Part shown: positions 53,170 to 64,000 of the stretch, in pieces
Numbering within the stretch: the stretch's first letter is position 1
Layout of the letters: every line of letters starts with the position of its first letter
Assembly: GCA_027924585.1 (NCBI GenBank)
Contig: BSBM01000436.1
Location: 9,005,001 to 9,069,000 of the forward strand
DNA length: 64,000 nt
Direction: 5' to 3'
Source: Larix kaempferi
Taxonomy: Eukaryota > Streptophyta > Pinopsida > Pinales > Pinaceae
Translations under genes and position numbers: made by a program
The notes under the pieces: generated by a model
Told to the model about the DNA's origin: nothing
The model's input: the letters and a program-made list of their open reading frames with translations, nothing else
Database searches by the model: none

Positions 53170-53760
53170 GCTACGTTTCACATGCCAAGAGCCTTGGGTT
53201 CCAGGTCATCAATGTGCAAAAGGGAAGGCCCACTACATAATTTTTTTTTTTTTTTTTTTCCGAAAGTGAAGGGGAGGAAGAAGATGTTGAAGAGCATGAG
53301 CTAATCCAAGGAGATGGATATGAGACAACAGAAGAGGAGCATCCCCAACTTGAGTCAGGGAAAGGTGTTATTGTTGTTCTATCAGGGGTCCCTCGGCACC
53401 ACACTCTCAGATTCAAGGGGGTGGTGCAAGGCCAAAGAGTCATAGTGTTGGTTGATGGAGGAGCCACTCAAAACTTTATTGATGCTGCATTGGTGGAAAG
53501 GAGGAAACTGTCTAATGAAAGATTTGATGGATTTGCAAATATTATCCCAGGTAACAATTCTATGGATTGTTGTAGGTTATTCCCAAACTTCATCTCACAA
53601 TAGGTAACTATACTATGACATATAGTTTTTATGTTGTGAATGTTGCCGACACAAACATAGTTTTGGGGGTACAATGGTTGGTTTCCATTGGTGAGCATTC
53701 TATGAACTATAGGGTTCCCAAAAAAGGGAGTTGATGGGAAGCAAATAAAATTGAGGGGAA
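53170..53760 (+). pseudogene. Gypsy F: protease
   Basis: After an acidic linker broken by a run of about 20 T at 53240-53261, the retropepsin reads GQRVIVLVDGGATQNFIDAA, with Gly in place of Ser or Thr after Asp (DGG). LTIGNYTMTYSFYVVNVADT and VLGVQWLVSIG follow in other frames. The homopolymer run looks like a later expansion inside coding sequence. Confidence 0.7.
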
Positions 53761-55240
53761 TGAACACTTATCCCAATAAGGTGGTTTCTGCACATAATAT
53801 GAGGGTTGTCCTAAGGCATAGAGACATAGAATGGGATGTAGAATGCTTGATTACAGCTAAGAATCCTACAATACACACCTCACAGTATCCAGAAGACATA
53901 AGGAAGCTGTTATAAAAGAATGAGAAGGTTTTTGGAGACCTTCCTCCTGGTAGGCCACCAGACAAAGGGGTGGAGTACATTATAGAATTAGAGGTGGGAA
54001 CTCAACCCATCATGATTCAGCCATACAAACACCCCAAGCAGTTCAAATATGAAATTTAAAAATCCATAAATGAACTTCTTGATTTGGGACTCATCAGGCC
54101 AAGTTCGAGTCCCTTTGCATCTTCAGTGGTCCTAGTGAAGAAGAAAGATGGAATGATGAGAATGTGCATAGACTATAGAGCCTTAAACAAGAAGACCATT
54201 AAGAACCGGTACCCCATTCCATGAATTAATGAGCTAATGGATGAACTACATGGGGCCAAGTTCTTTTCCAAGATTTGATCTTCAATCTGGCTACCACCAA
54301 ATTGGAATGAGAGAAGAATACATACATAAGACAACCTTCCATTGTCACTATGGCCACTTTGAGTTCCTAGTCATGCCTTTTGGTTTGACTAATGCACCTG
54401 CTACGTTCCAATATTGCATGAACAAAATTTTCAACAAGCAGCTCCGTAAGTTTGTTTTTGTATTTTTTGATGACATTTTTATTTATAACAAGACTTGGGA
54501 AGAAAATTTGCATCATTTGGAAGCTGTATTAACCATTTTGGCATAACAGTCCTCGTATGCAAAGTTGTCCAAATGTGAATTTGGAATGACCGAGATATTG
54601 TATCTTGGTAATGTGATTGGACAAGATGGATTTAAATTCCACATGGAGAAAATTTAGTCCATTCTTGATCAGCCAAGCCTCCAAAATGTAACATAATTGA
54701 GAGGATTCATTGGGATTTGCACATACTATAGAAAAATTGTCAAAGGCTTCTCACAGTTGATATCACCTTTGACTGATCTCACGAAGAAAGGAGAACTTGG
54801 TTGGATAGAGGAGGCTAAAAAGGCCTTCAACATAATGAAGGAAGTGATGAGTAGTTGCTTGATCCTTGCTTTACCATATTTCACTCAACCATTGGTGCTT
54901 GAATGTGGTGCCTCAGGGGAAGGAATTGGAGCTATCCTAATGCAAAATCAACACCCCATTTCCTTTGAAAGCATAAAGTTGCAGCCACATGAGCACCACT
55001 ATTCCATTTATGACAAGGAGATGTTGGCCATTATGCATGCCTTGGCCAAGTTCAGACAATATTTAGCGTGTAGCAAGTTTGTAGTCAAAACAAATCATAA
55101 TAGTTTGAAGCACTTCCTCACTCAAAAGGAGCTAAATGATAGGAAACAAAAGTGAGTTAGAAAGGTGAAAGCCTATGATTTTGATATAAATTACATGAAA
55201 GTCAAAAGAAATGTTGTTTCAAATGCACTTTCTCGAAAAC
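53761..55240 (+). pseudogene. Gypsy F: reverse transcriptase and RNase H
   Basis: Blocks run in order: [40 protein letters not shown], a frame change, FDLQSGYHQIGMREE, KTTFHCHYGHFEFLVMPFGL, NAPATFQ and the active site FVFFDDIFIYNK. After stops come KLSKCEFG, LRGFIGICTYYRKIVKGFS and RNase H (LVLECGASGEGIGAILMQ, where Asp of the usual DAS becomes Gly, HYSIYDKEMLAIMHAL). Its end ANALSRK is followed by integrase. At least six stops make it inactive. Confidence 0.8.
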
Positions 55241-56490
55241 TAGCCCCCTCTTTAATGGAGATCTCAACAGATTGGAAAGCTCAACTCTTGGTAGAATATT
55301 CAAAAAATAAGTTTGCTTGTGAATTGTGGGATGGGTTGGAACAAGATGACCAGTACAAAGTCATCAATGAGGTCGTCAAATATAACTAGAGAATCTATTT
55401 GGTCCTTGAATCAACCTTGAAGAAGAAGGTTTTGGGAGCAGCTCATGATTACCCACTAGCAGGTCATCCGGGGTACTTGAAGACATATAGACAAATAAGA
55501 GAAAGATTCACATGGAAGGGGATGCAAAATGATTTCTTGAAGTATGTGAGGGAATGCATCACATGTAAAAAAAATAAAATATCGCAAACACATCCTACTG
55601 GTCTACTACACCCTCTACCCATTTTAAAACAAAAATGGGAAAGCATCTCAATGGACTTCATCACCATATTACCTAAGGTACAAGGTAGAGATTGCATATA
55701 TGTAGTAGTGGATAGACTCACTAAATTTGCTCATTTATTTGCTATTCCATCCACTTATACAACTTCCCAAGAGGCTGATTGTTCCTTAGAGAAGTTTTCA
55801 GAATGCAGGGATTGCCAAAAACTATTGTTAGTGATAGAGATAACAAGTTTACTGGTGCATTTTGGAAAGAATTGTTTAAAATGGCACGAACAAATTTGGC
55901 CCTTAGAACTAGATACCACCCCTAAACTAATGGTCAAACATAGAGAGTCAACCAGTGGCTAGAAGGATACTTGAGAAATTATGTGACAGGACGACAAAAA
56001 TCTTGGGTTAGATGGCCGCATTTTGGAGAATTCCGCTATAATACAACTTACCACTTATCCATTGGAATGTCTCCATTCAAAGCATTGTATGGTTATGAAG
56101 ATCCTACCTTTGTTGACCAGTTTTTTGGAGAATGTAGATCCCATAAAGATAAATATTGGATTCAAGAAATCCAAGACATATTGAAAGCACTTAAAGATAA
56201 TTTGCAAACTGCTCAAAATCAACAGAAGTTATATGTAGACAGGCATAGAATAGAGCGTAGTTTCCAAGTGGATGATGTGGTATACTTAAGGTTGGAACAA
56301 TACAAGCAGTCATCATTGAAGGTAAAGGGGGCTGGAAAATTGAATCCAAGGTTCTATGGACCCTATAAAATTTCGAGGAGAGTTGGAGAAGCAACATATG
56401 AGTTGGAGCTTCCAGAAGGAAGCAAGACACACAATGTGTTCCATGTCTCATGTCTCAAGAAGGAAGTTGGCCAAGAGGTGAAGGTATCAA
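55241..56490 (+). pseudogene. Gypsy F: integrase
   Basis: The zinc-binding end reads HPGYLKTYRQIRERFTW then CITCKKNK. The core has WESISMDFITILPK (first Asp) and VVDRLTKFAHLF, and after a frame change VSDRDNKFTG-like and TPKLMVKHRE-type remnants. RWPHFGEFRYNTTYHLSIGM and the C-terminal GPYKISRRVGEATYELELPE and HNVFHVSCLKKEVGQ close it. The catalytic core is broken by stops at 55958 and nearby. Confidence 0.75.
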
Positions 56491-56539
56491 CATAGCTTCC
56501 TCCTTTGGATGATGATGAAAAATTAGTCTTGGTTTCAAA

Positions 56540-56635
56540 AAGAATTTTGCAGGTAAGAGAAATAAGACTATTCGAGAGTACCTTGTTCAGTGGAAAGATC
56601 TACCAAGTGAAGATGCTACATGGGAAGGTGAATAG
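56540..56635 (+). pseudogene. Gypsy F: chromodomain
   Basis: In a shifted frame the residues read TIREYLVQWKDLPSEDATWE, the core of an LTR-retrotransposon chromodomain, before a TAG. This places F in the chromovirus branch together with element I. Confidence 0.75.
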
Positions 56636-56681
56636 GTATTATAGCACCCAGGTTTGAAAATGATTAAGGATAAGAAATATT

Positions 56682-58370
56682 AGGTGGGGAGGACTGTAAT
56701 GTCCCCTCTCTAATATCACTAAGTTCATTCCACTAACCTATGCAATTCCCATAGGTTAGAGTGGAAACTTATTTGACTAGGGAGTTAATTGGTCCATAGT
56801 CACTATATGAGGAGAAAAATTGAACTATAATGGATGATGTGGGTCACAATTTTGAGTTAATAAATTCCAAATATCATAAATGATGTGGAATACGTCCAAT
56901 CATCCAAGTAGGGTGCATATGGATGAAGAATGGGCCACATGGACGTGTAACCCCCCAATCTAGGTGGAAGGAATCCAATCATGAAGGCATCTCTTAGGTT
57001 GTATCTCCTAGGGATAAAATCAGTAAAGAGATTAACTCCCAAAGATTCTCATGAAGTGGAAGCAGGATAAAAATATCCAAGGAGGGTGCATTAGATAAGT
57101 GTAACCCCCAAAGGAACCTATGACAAGTTATGACATAATATATGACACCTATGACAACTTATGATAGATTCTATGACATCTATGACAAGGGCAGGTCCTA
57201 AATTTATCATATGATGGTGCTCGAGTGGAGAACTGGGGGCCACAAGGAAGGCCAAGAATCACCAAGTCTAAATTCATGAAGGATAAGGTAATAATGGGTG
57301 CCAAATGGCATTAGGAAGCAAATAAATTGTTGTAAATGTCCACTCTCTCATGTAATTTAAATTTTACTATTAATTTTGGGAGAAAAATCAAGAATGTGGG
57401 AGGGAAATGCTTCTTGGAGTTTATAAAAAGAGTTCAGGCCCATGTGAAGGGGATTTTTGGTCAATTTACAATTGGAATTGGAGAGATATTGATCTTCTCA
57501 AGCTTGGGAGATGTGCCCCTTGCTATTGCATCTAGTTTCGATGATGAAAGATCTCACCCTAGCTAGCCTTTAGAGGAGGAATCACTCTGATTTCTCAAGT
57601 GAGATTAAGTTGTGGGAGATTTAGACCTATCCATTTTTTGATTCTATGTCATCTTCAGGTGTTTGAAAATCCATTTGGTATTAGCAGAGTTCCATGGTGT
57701 TTTGTCGGAGTGTTGGAGTTGGGTTAATGGTTCATGCTTGAGGAGGGCACACCCATTGTTGGATATATTTCTTGGGTAAGGTCCCAGAGGATGCATAAAT
57801 TAGATATTGTACTGAGGGAACATCGTAGGAGGTGTATTTATTGATTGGGGTCGAATTTGGGCCTTGGAGGTCGCATTTGGTGAAGTAGATTTAGTCTTTG
57901 GAGCAACATTCTCTCTTATCTTGATTGTTGGTTTTGGGGTAGTATTTTCCTCTCATAGTAGTAGAAATATTATATGTTTTGTTGCTTCTACAGCAAAATC
58001 TGATGTAAACTCAAATAATGTTCAATATTTAAAAAAAATCTACAACATTTACGTCATGTATTGATCTATGTGCAAGCTCTAGTTTCATAGTCTAAAAATT
58101 TGCAAATTTTGGTTTATTAGCTAAAAGTCTGTTATTGTTTAACCATCAAAACCAGTTGTTTAGAAGTGCTCAGTGGGTCAAGTTGATGCATTTGGATGTG
58201 CATAATCCTTGAATACCACTTTTGGAAGAAAGCAAAGCAGTTTGTTAGTGTTTGGGATCGTTTGGAAACAATACCTTTTTGTAGTAGAATTTGACTAGTT
58301 TTGCCTAGTTTCGAATTAGGGTCAAGTTGGTTCAAGTTTTTGTTTGATTCTAAGGGTTGGGTACATTACA
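56682..58370 (+). repeat. F, polypurine tract and 3' LTR
   Basis: The purine run GGTGGGGAGGAC lies just before TGTAATG at 56695. The LTR is 1676 bp (56695-58370), with a TATA-like TATAAAAAG at 57422-57430, and it lacks the 261-bp duplication of the 5' copy. Confidence 0.85.
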
Positions 58371-59008
58371 CTTAAACACAAATAGGAAAGGAAGGCTATT
58401 AATGAAATGAAGGAGTAAATTTAGAATGTAATATTTGCATTCGGTAATATTAATAATTACTCTGAATTTTAGTCTAATATAACTTTCTCCCTCCTTCTCT
58501 TCACGATAACTTTATTTTGATATTTACAATGTTAAACTTATAAAAATTTATAAAGAACCAAATAAATAGTAGATATCCTAAATATTATGGTTGAATCTTC
58601 TTGAGAAGCAATATTATAGATAATGGAAGAATAATTGTAAGGAATTTCGATAGCAGGATCTTTTGTGAAGGCTATATATATGTCTCATATATAAAAATAA
58701 TTTTCAAGACACAGAACTAAGCATCTTCAGAGTTTATTTTTCATTATTTCATGTTGAACATCACACACACACACATACACATATTTTGCAGAGATTTTCT
58801 CATCAGATCAGTTATATAGCTAATTCTTATCTTTATACATGGGTAGTTAATGATATGCCTTTTTAATTTTTAAGCATCCAACTCCTAAAATCGTTATAAT
58901 TAATCCTATACATGTTATGGATAATCACTTTCACCAAGAAAAACCAACAATCTTATTAAGAAACACTTTTATGAGATTTGTTTTGTTACAAAATTTACAA
59001 ATTCAAGC
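58371..59008. other. AT-rich spacer; possible 3' end of G
   Basis: No LTR ends could be fixed. A CA microsatellite lies at about 58762-58775. By orientation this should contain the 3' untranslated part or LTR of G (minus strand). Confidence 0.4.
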
Positions 59009-59851
59009 TTAGTAAGTAAATAAGTGTTTAAGAAATTTCCCACTAACAGGTGAAGGCAATATTTCACCATTAGGAGTATGAAGGAGATATGTGTTGAAAC
59101 CTTTATATGATTTGATTTCAAAGGAACGAAGCCAGACGTTACCAAAATTTCTTTGCTTTGATGGTTCTTCTCTTCTCTTATCCCAGTTGAAGACCAAATC
59201 ACGTGTTATGAAAGACCTTTCTTTTGTTTTTTTATCGAACATATTTTTCATCCTATCTTGGTAAACCCGAATATTTTTGCTTACCTCTTCCCTTTTTTGT
59301 TGAATGCGAATCATTTGATTTATTCTTCTTTGAATATCTCATGCTCTTCCCAATTTTCCTAAAGAATAATCATGACTGGTATGGTTAAATTTAGAGGAAG
59401 AAATACTTCTCTCCCATAAACAATCTCAAAAGGAGATAAAACAATTGAACATTTCACACTACACGTATAAGTCCACAATGCAAATTTTAACATCGAATTC
59501 CATGATCTTTTCTTATCATGTATAATCTTATTTATAATTTTTATCAAATTTTTATTTGAAGATTCTTCCAGAATATTTCCCTGTGGGTAGTATGACGTAG
59601 AATGCTGTAAACGAATACCATACCAATCACATAAATCTATCATAGTACGTGAAGAAAATGCTTTTGCATTATTTTTGATGTTTTTTCGTGGACAATCAAG
59701 TCTAGTGATGATATTCTCTTTTAGGAATTTTATGACGACAGATTCTATAGCATTCCTAGTCAGGATAGATTCTACCCACTTGGTAAAATAATATGTGGCT
59801 ATTAAAATTCATTTGTGTTGACCGCTAGATGGAGGGTTAATTTCACCAATG

Positions 59852-60063
59852 TCAATTGAGTGTAGATCGGGTGGTTGGGAGGAATGTTGTTGTCCTCTCC
59901 ACCCGGGTTCAAATCTTGCTTTGTGACACTTGCTCCTTGGGAGCCGACTTTGACTATGTAATGATTGTAATGCTGGCCATACCTTGATTCTGCAGAATAA
60001 CAGGTGTTGGAAATTTCCGGATGGAGGTAACCCTCTAACAAATGGTGAACCATCATTTAAAAA
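59852..60063 (+). mobile_element. SINE copy 3 with 18-bp target duplication
   Basis: 212 bp flanked by perfect GGGTTAATTTCACCAATG (59834-59851 and 60064-60081). A-box-like TAGATCGGGTGGTTGGGAGG and B-box-like GGGTTCAAATCTTGC are present, and it ends in a short A run. It split the integrase gene of G, so it is younger than G. Confidence 0.9.
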
Positions 60064-60080
60064 GGGTTAATTTCACCAAT

Positions 60081-60248
60081 GAAAACTAATCCCCATTATT
60101 GAAATGGGGCTTGGACCTTTATAGGTCGCAAAGGAAGAAAACTAATCCCCATTATTGAAATGGGGCTTGGGCCTTTATAGGTCGCAAAGGAAGAAAACTA
60201 ATCCCCATTATTGAAATGGGGCTTGGACCTTTATAGGTTGCAAAGGAA
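60081..60248. repeat. 56-bp triplication in the G integrase
   Basis: Three near-identical units start at 60081, 60137 and 60193 with GAAAACTAATCCCCATTATT. The unit is coding sequence for the start of the integrase core. As 56 is not a multiple of three, each copy shifts the frame. Confidence 0.9.
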
Positions 60249-60414
60249 GAGGTGAAATTTTTTGTTTCCCAATAAACATTTGGCATTCAACACAGGCTTT
60301 GATCTTTTTATGTACATGGGAGAAAAGAGTGGGCCAATAAAACCCACTTTTTAGAATCTTGCAAATAGTATCTCTCGAGATATAATGGTCACCACAGTAT
60401 CCACGTGAAGGCAT

Positions 60415-60934
60415 GGTATAATTATGTCAGTCTCTGTTTGTACTACACAATTTGACACAACTCTTAAAGGATCTTTCCAGAATAACCTTTGATCTGGGAT
60501 ACAATATTTTGCTGCTTTTAATTTTAGTGACCGAGATTGAGCTTTATCTAGATCTGGTGGACACTACAGGTTTTGTAAATAATAAACAATGTTTTTATAT
60601 CATGGAGATTCAATGAATTGTATTTGTATAAATTGAGGAGTGGTATATTCATCTGGATCTCTCACTACTGTTGGAATAACGACATGAGAAATGGACAGGG
60701 TATTTATATTGAGGGATTTACAATTTGACTTTGTTAACAATTTTGCTAATCCTTGTCCTTTAAAAAATTTGGTTGGAGAGATATGAAGATCATAGTGCTA
60801 TATTTTAGTAATCCATTTTCCTCACCTACCGTCACTATCAGGTTGATTGAGAATGCCATTGATAGCTAGGCTAGGGACACAAGCAATGATTTTAGAATGA
60901 ATAATATATTCGCTAAAAGATTTTAACCCTTTTA
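60415..60934 (-). pseudogene. Gypsy G: decayed tether between RNase H and integrase
   Basis: No open frame remains. The sequence lies where the RNase H C-terminal end and the linker to the zinc finger should be. I see only scattered fragments. Confidence 0.4.
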
Positions 60935-61189
60935 CTAAAGCATATGGTTTTTTTCCATTATGTTATACTTTAGTTCTGCATTGCGTAAAGCTTGATTGGA
61001 GAAATATATAGGTTGTTCATTATTATCTTCATTTTTATGTAAAAGTACTGCTGCGATCGTATGTTCTGAAGTGAAAGAAAAAATAAAAAACTCATGTTCA
61101 AAATTTGGACTTTTTAGTATGGGTGCTTCAACCAAGTCTCTAGATATGGTATCCCATTTTATTTCTTGATATTTCTTTAGCATTTGCAC
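60935..61189 (-). pseudogene. Gypsy G: RNase H (standard position)
   Basis: The frame reads VEAPILKSPNFEHEFFIFSF, then EHTIAAVLLHKNEDN, QPIYFSNQALRNAELKYNIM and EK. This is the classical Gypsy RNase H following reverse transcriptase. The usual first Asp is altered (FSFTSEHTIAAVL in place of DAS). The frame then ends. Confidence 0.75.
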
Positions 61190-61384
61190 TATCTATTTCA
61201 TGATTTTAGCGAAATTGGAGACGAATCTTCTCAAAAAATTTATTTTACCAAGAAAAGATTAAACTTTTTTTTTCTTTCTAGGCAACGGTATGGTTTGTAT
61301 AGCTTGGATACGTTTTAGATCAATGTTTAATCCATGTTTTGAGACTATATGCACTAACAATTTTCCCTCTTACACTGCACACAA

Positions 61385-61960
61385 TTATTTTTTAGGATTC
61401 AGAGACAACCCATAATTTTGACATTTCAAAAATACTTGCTTAAGGTGCTTAAGATGATCATCATGAGATTTAGAAAACATGGTCATGTCATCTAAGTATA
61501 CTACGATGAATTGATTCATTTCATCAACAACAAACACAATTTCCATTGCTCTTTGGAAAGTGGTCCCTGCATTCATTAACCCAAAGGGAATTTTTTTATA
61601 CATGAAAGTACCCCTAGGTGTTGTGAAAGTTGTCTTGGTTCGATCATCTTCGTGAACTGCAATTTGATTTTACCCTAAGAAACCATCCATAAGAGAAATC
61701 CTTTCCACACCCACCACCCTCTATAGGACAAAATCCATTTTAGGGAGGGGGTAATTATCCTTTAACGAATACCTATTAAAGTTTTGAAATACACACAGAG
61801 AAGAATTTCCCCATTTTTTTTTACGGAAAGGTACTAAATTTTCAACCCAATCTAAATATCTGAAAGGAATGCTGATTTTAGTGTCTAATATTTTTTGTCA
61901 GTTCTTTTTTAATGATTGGTAGTAGAATGGGATTAATCTATCTAAGTTTCTATTTAAAAG
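61385..61960 (-). pseudogene. Gypsy G: reverse transcriptase
   Basis: N-terminal blocks are decayed but visible on the minus strand: WVENLVPFRKKKWG, NFNRYSLKDNYPLPKMDFVL and RISLMDGFLG. The last frame (61603-61385) is well kept: YKKIPFGLMNAGTTFQRAME, then the active site FIVVYLDDMTMFSKS and HLKQVFLKCQNYGLSLNPKK. RNA-directed DNA synthesis by this enzyme is no longer possible because of the upstream stops. Confidence 0.8.
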
Positions 61961-62489
61961 GATTTACATCTTCCTTTACAGGAATACGATGTTGAATGAT
62001 TGAAGTGTCATAAATTTTTAGTTCATTGTGGCTCCAAGAAAAAACATCTATATGCTCCCTTAAAAGTTTTACTTATCTTTGTTTTTTTATCAGTAGTCAA
62101 TGATTTTTAAATCTTGGTTATTCTAGGTTTCTTAGTAGTTCCTATATCGACTTCTTATATGTCTTCTAGCTCAGGCTTCAACGGCGTTTTGATCACTGCA
62201 TCATTTTGATCGAAGAGTTTTCCTAGGGGAATCAATCCTTAGGGAATAAAATTGATCTTTAATTGGATAAAGGATGGTTACCAATTTTATTCGCTTGATT
62301 AGGATATGCAGGAGTATCTTCATCTTCTTCTTGAGGGTCATTATCAATATGAAAATAAAAAAATTCATTTACCATTTCTAGGAACCTTTTGACTTGTTGG
62401 TCATCTTCAAACACTTTCCAATGTTTGATGTTGTTTGGTATAGAAGGATGATATAGGACTTCAATATTGTATTTTTCTTTTTTCTTTTT
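61961..62489 (-). pseudogene. Gypsy G: linker between the extra RNase H and reverse transcriptase
   Basis: The readable part is YNIEVLYHPSIPNNIKHWKV and EDDQQVKRFLEMVNEFF, a block that commonly follows an upstream RNase H in plant Gypsy polyproteins. The rest, through about 61960, is full of stops. Confidence 0.6.
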
Positions 62490-62962
62490 TCTTTTTTTTG
62501 AATGTACTAGCTACAACACCAAAAGTGCTTGCTTCTTGGTTTTGTACTCTGGGAACTACATTAACTTTTATTACTTTGATTTTTTTTCAAAGAGGTCACA
62601 AACTTAATTACGATACGATCTCATCCTAGGGTGTTTTGATTGACATTTCTTGTTGACTTGATTGGATACTAATTCCTACTCTCCAAAAATGGAATGCATA
62701 ATCCAAGCATGAGGGTTTCATACTCTGCTACGTTATTAGTAGTTTCAAATTCAAGCTTGTAAGAAAATGTTTCTTTCTCTCCTGAAGGATATATTATTAT
62801 AACCCCAGTCCCAAAACCTTCTTTTGTTGAACCTCCGTCAAAGAAAATTTCCCACGTTCTGTTATTTATAGGCGGAAGCTCATTAGCGGGTTGTGGTATG
62901 TTTTCCAGTTTCAGGTGAGATAGTTCAGGTTCATTGTTTATAGAAAGAACATAGTTTCCCAT
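62490..62962 (-). pseudogene. Gypsy G: extra RNase H domain before reverse transcriptase
   Basis: Residues WEIFFDGGSTKEGFGTGVII, the strand KETFSYKLEFETTNNVAEYE and LMLGL match the archaeal-type RNase H seen as a second copy in some plant Gypsy elements. The first catalytic Asp (FFDGG) and the Glu (VAEYE) are kept. After a frame break near 62670 the end is readable at about 62560-62500 as VNVVPRVQNQEASTF. It lies between protease and reverse transcriptase, apart from the standard RNase H at 60935. Confidence 0.75.
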
Positions 62963-63032
62963 GTCATCATGTTCGACATAGAATGGATTTTTCTTTTGTT
63001 TTTTTTGGATCGCTCAGAGTATAAGCGAGTTT

Positions 63033-63569
63033 TTACTCTCTGTACATTCTTTTAGTTTCTCCATTCAAAATAGGAATATTTTCATAAGACATATCTAATT
63101 GCATAGTTCCTCCTAACTTGCCCCTCCAAGATATGGACAATAGCATACCATAGTTAATGGGAAAATCTCCAACTACCACATCCATGAGGATACTTTTAAC
63201 AGGTATCAGTGCAAGGATAACAACTACATATTTAATCATTCCTATACACTTTACCTTCTTGGAATTGAAAGAGTATAAATCCTTATATGGTTTAGCAATT
63301 TCTAACCCTAGCTTTTCCATAACCAATTTTGGGAATAAATTATGAGATTCTCCTGAATCTAACATACAATTATGAAGCAAATGGTTATGGATACTTAAAA
63401 TTATATAGAATGGGGGAGTAGTGATTCCTCTCTCTTCATAAGGACCAATAGATAATCGAGGAAAATCATCGTGTAGATTTAAAGAATCTTCATGAGAAAC
63501 TAGAATTGGTACTCCTAAGAATTTATTTGCAATGTCTTTAAAAGCATGAATTTTTACAAGTTCGGTCAA
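63033..63569 (-). pseudogene. Gypsy G: aspartic protease
   Basis: 178 codons with FYIILSIHNHLLHNCMLDSG (active site DSG), NLFPKLVMEKLGLEI, then VVVGDFPINYGMLLSISWRG, the second half of the retropepsin fold, and GTMQLDMSYENIPI. The DSGESHNL context resembles that of H (DSGFGANL). Gag is not present upstream, because the element is cut near 63615. Confidence 0.75.
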
Positions 63570-64000
63570 TGGAATAGGTACCTTAACCTTCTATAATTCA
63601 TCAGGGAAAATTTTAGGGGCGAATTATAGCCCATGGGCGAAATTATAGGGGTCACCAAAAAACCCTGGGCGAATTTTTAATATTAAACGGGTTTTTTGAA
63701 ATTTAAGAAATTAGCCCACATTTTATGAATGCCCACATGGTGAAAAATCGGATAGCCCACCCAGCGAGAGAGGGAAAACGTGATTTAGCCCAGTGAAAGA
63801 TGGAGGAAATGGTCGGTTTTCCCCCGTCATTCCCGCAATGCAGTCCAAAGGTAGTTGGTTTGCCAGTAAATTTTCATTCATGGAGGCGTGAGTAGTTCGT
63901 TCGCCCATGGTTTTCATTCATATAGGGGATTGCTAGTTTGTTCGCCCCGATTGATTGACCATAGGGCATTTCCGCTGGTTATTTTGCTTGGATTCGAGGT
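63570..64000. other. Junction of G with another repeat; no gene recognised
   Basis: Up to about 63615 the sequence reads as polyprotein before the protease. Beyond that it changes to DNA with recurring GGGCGAA, GCCCA and AGCCCAC words that look like the edge of another non-coding repeat. A 64-codon minus-strand frame there has no domain. Confidence 0.45.

Larger units (their letters stand above)
49918..58370 (+). mobile_element. Gypsy chromovirus F, end to end
   Basis: 8453 bp with long LTRs (TGTAATGTCCCC to GTACATTACA), an initiator-Met-type primer site, gag, protease, reverse transcriptase, RNase H, integrase and chromodomain in the Ty3/Gypsy order. The flanks CTTCA and CTTAA form a target duplication with one mismatch. 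Stops and frame changes occur throughout. It inserted into the unidentified coding-like fragment at 49467. Confidence 0.85.
59009..60414 (-). pseudogene. Gypsy G: integrase, interrupted by a SINE
   Basis: The zinc-binding end is at 60414-60208 (GYCGDHYISRDTICKILKSG then CVECQMFIGK). The core begins VQAPFQ then a stop and WGL, inside a 56-bp triplication, and is cut at FIGEIN by a SINE. It resumes as PPSSGQHK and ATYYFTKWVES, where Tyr replaces the expected catalytic Asp. RLQHSTSYYPQGNILEES holds the Glu region. The C-terminal domain (59314-59009) has RERSFITRDLVFNWDKRREE and SYKGFNTYLLHTPNG. It is inactive. Confidence 0.8.

Noticed and set aside
58755-58790. CA microsatellite as a regulatory element
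   Set aside because: A simple ACACAC run without further context.

Overview
The window is a stretch of plant nuclear DNA made almost entirely of decayed, nested transposable elements. I infer a large-genome seed plant, probably a gymnosperm. The grounds are Copia, Ty3/Gypsy (including chromodomain), CACTA, LINE and SINE families carrying many stops and frameshifts, 5-bp target duplications, initiator-Met-tRNA primer sites, AT-rich spacers, and one host gene whose first intron has been inflated to about 14.7 kb. The species cannot be named from this sequence. No bacterial, organellar or CRISPR feature was seen. Layout: 1-4490 holds a minus-strand Gypsy gag-protease remnant (H). 4500-14110 is a plus-strand Copia remnant (E) split by a complete minus-strand Copia insertion (A, 6063-12591, duplication AAAAG). 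14306-30547 is a putative five-exon minus-strand host gene. Its intron 1 contains a SINE broken by Copia C (15905-28155), which is itself broken by Copia B (17434-24090, duplication TCCAG), plus a small gag-only Copia (D, 28410-29798). 30550-36650 is intergenic, with a LINE RNase H fragment and a three-copy diverged segmental array. 36650-40924 joins a chromovirus 3' end (I) directly to a spliced CACTA transposase. 41000-49900 holds AT-rich repeats, SINEs, foldback hairpins, a repetitive coiled-coil coding remnant and a tRNA-Arg-like pseudogene. 49918-58370 is an end-to-end Gypsy chromovirus (F). 59009-63569 is a minus-strand Gypsy (G) with an extra RNase H domain between protease and reverse transcriptase, broken by a SINE. 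How the pieces relate: A and B are two copies of one Copia family, in opposite orientations. Both lack integrase and carry the same non-coding segment in its place, yet both have intact LTRs and perfect target duplications, so they were probably mobilised in trans as a non-autonomous family. Between RNase H and the 3' LTR each carries a different minisatellite. The order of insertion can be read directly: the SINE went into the host intron, C into the SINE, a short tandem duplication then formed inside C, and B landed in one copy of it. The strongest candidates for something undescribed are the host gene with its nested-transposon intron, the integrase-less A/B family, the minus-strand coiled-coil repeat near 46 kb, and two short coding-like fragments (41765-42050 and 49467-49917).
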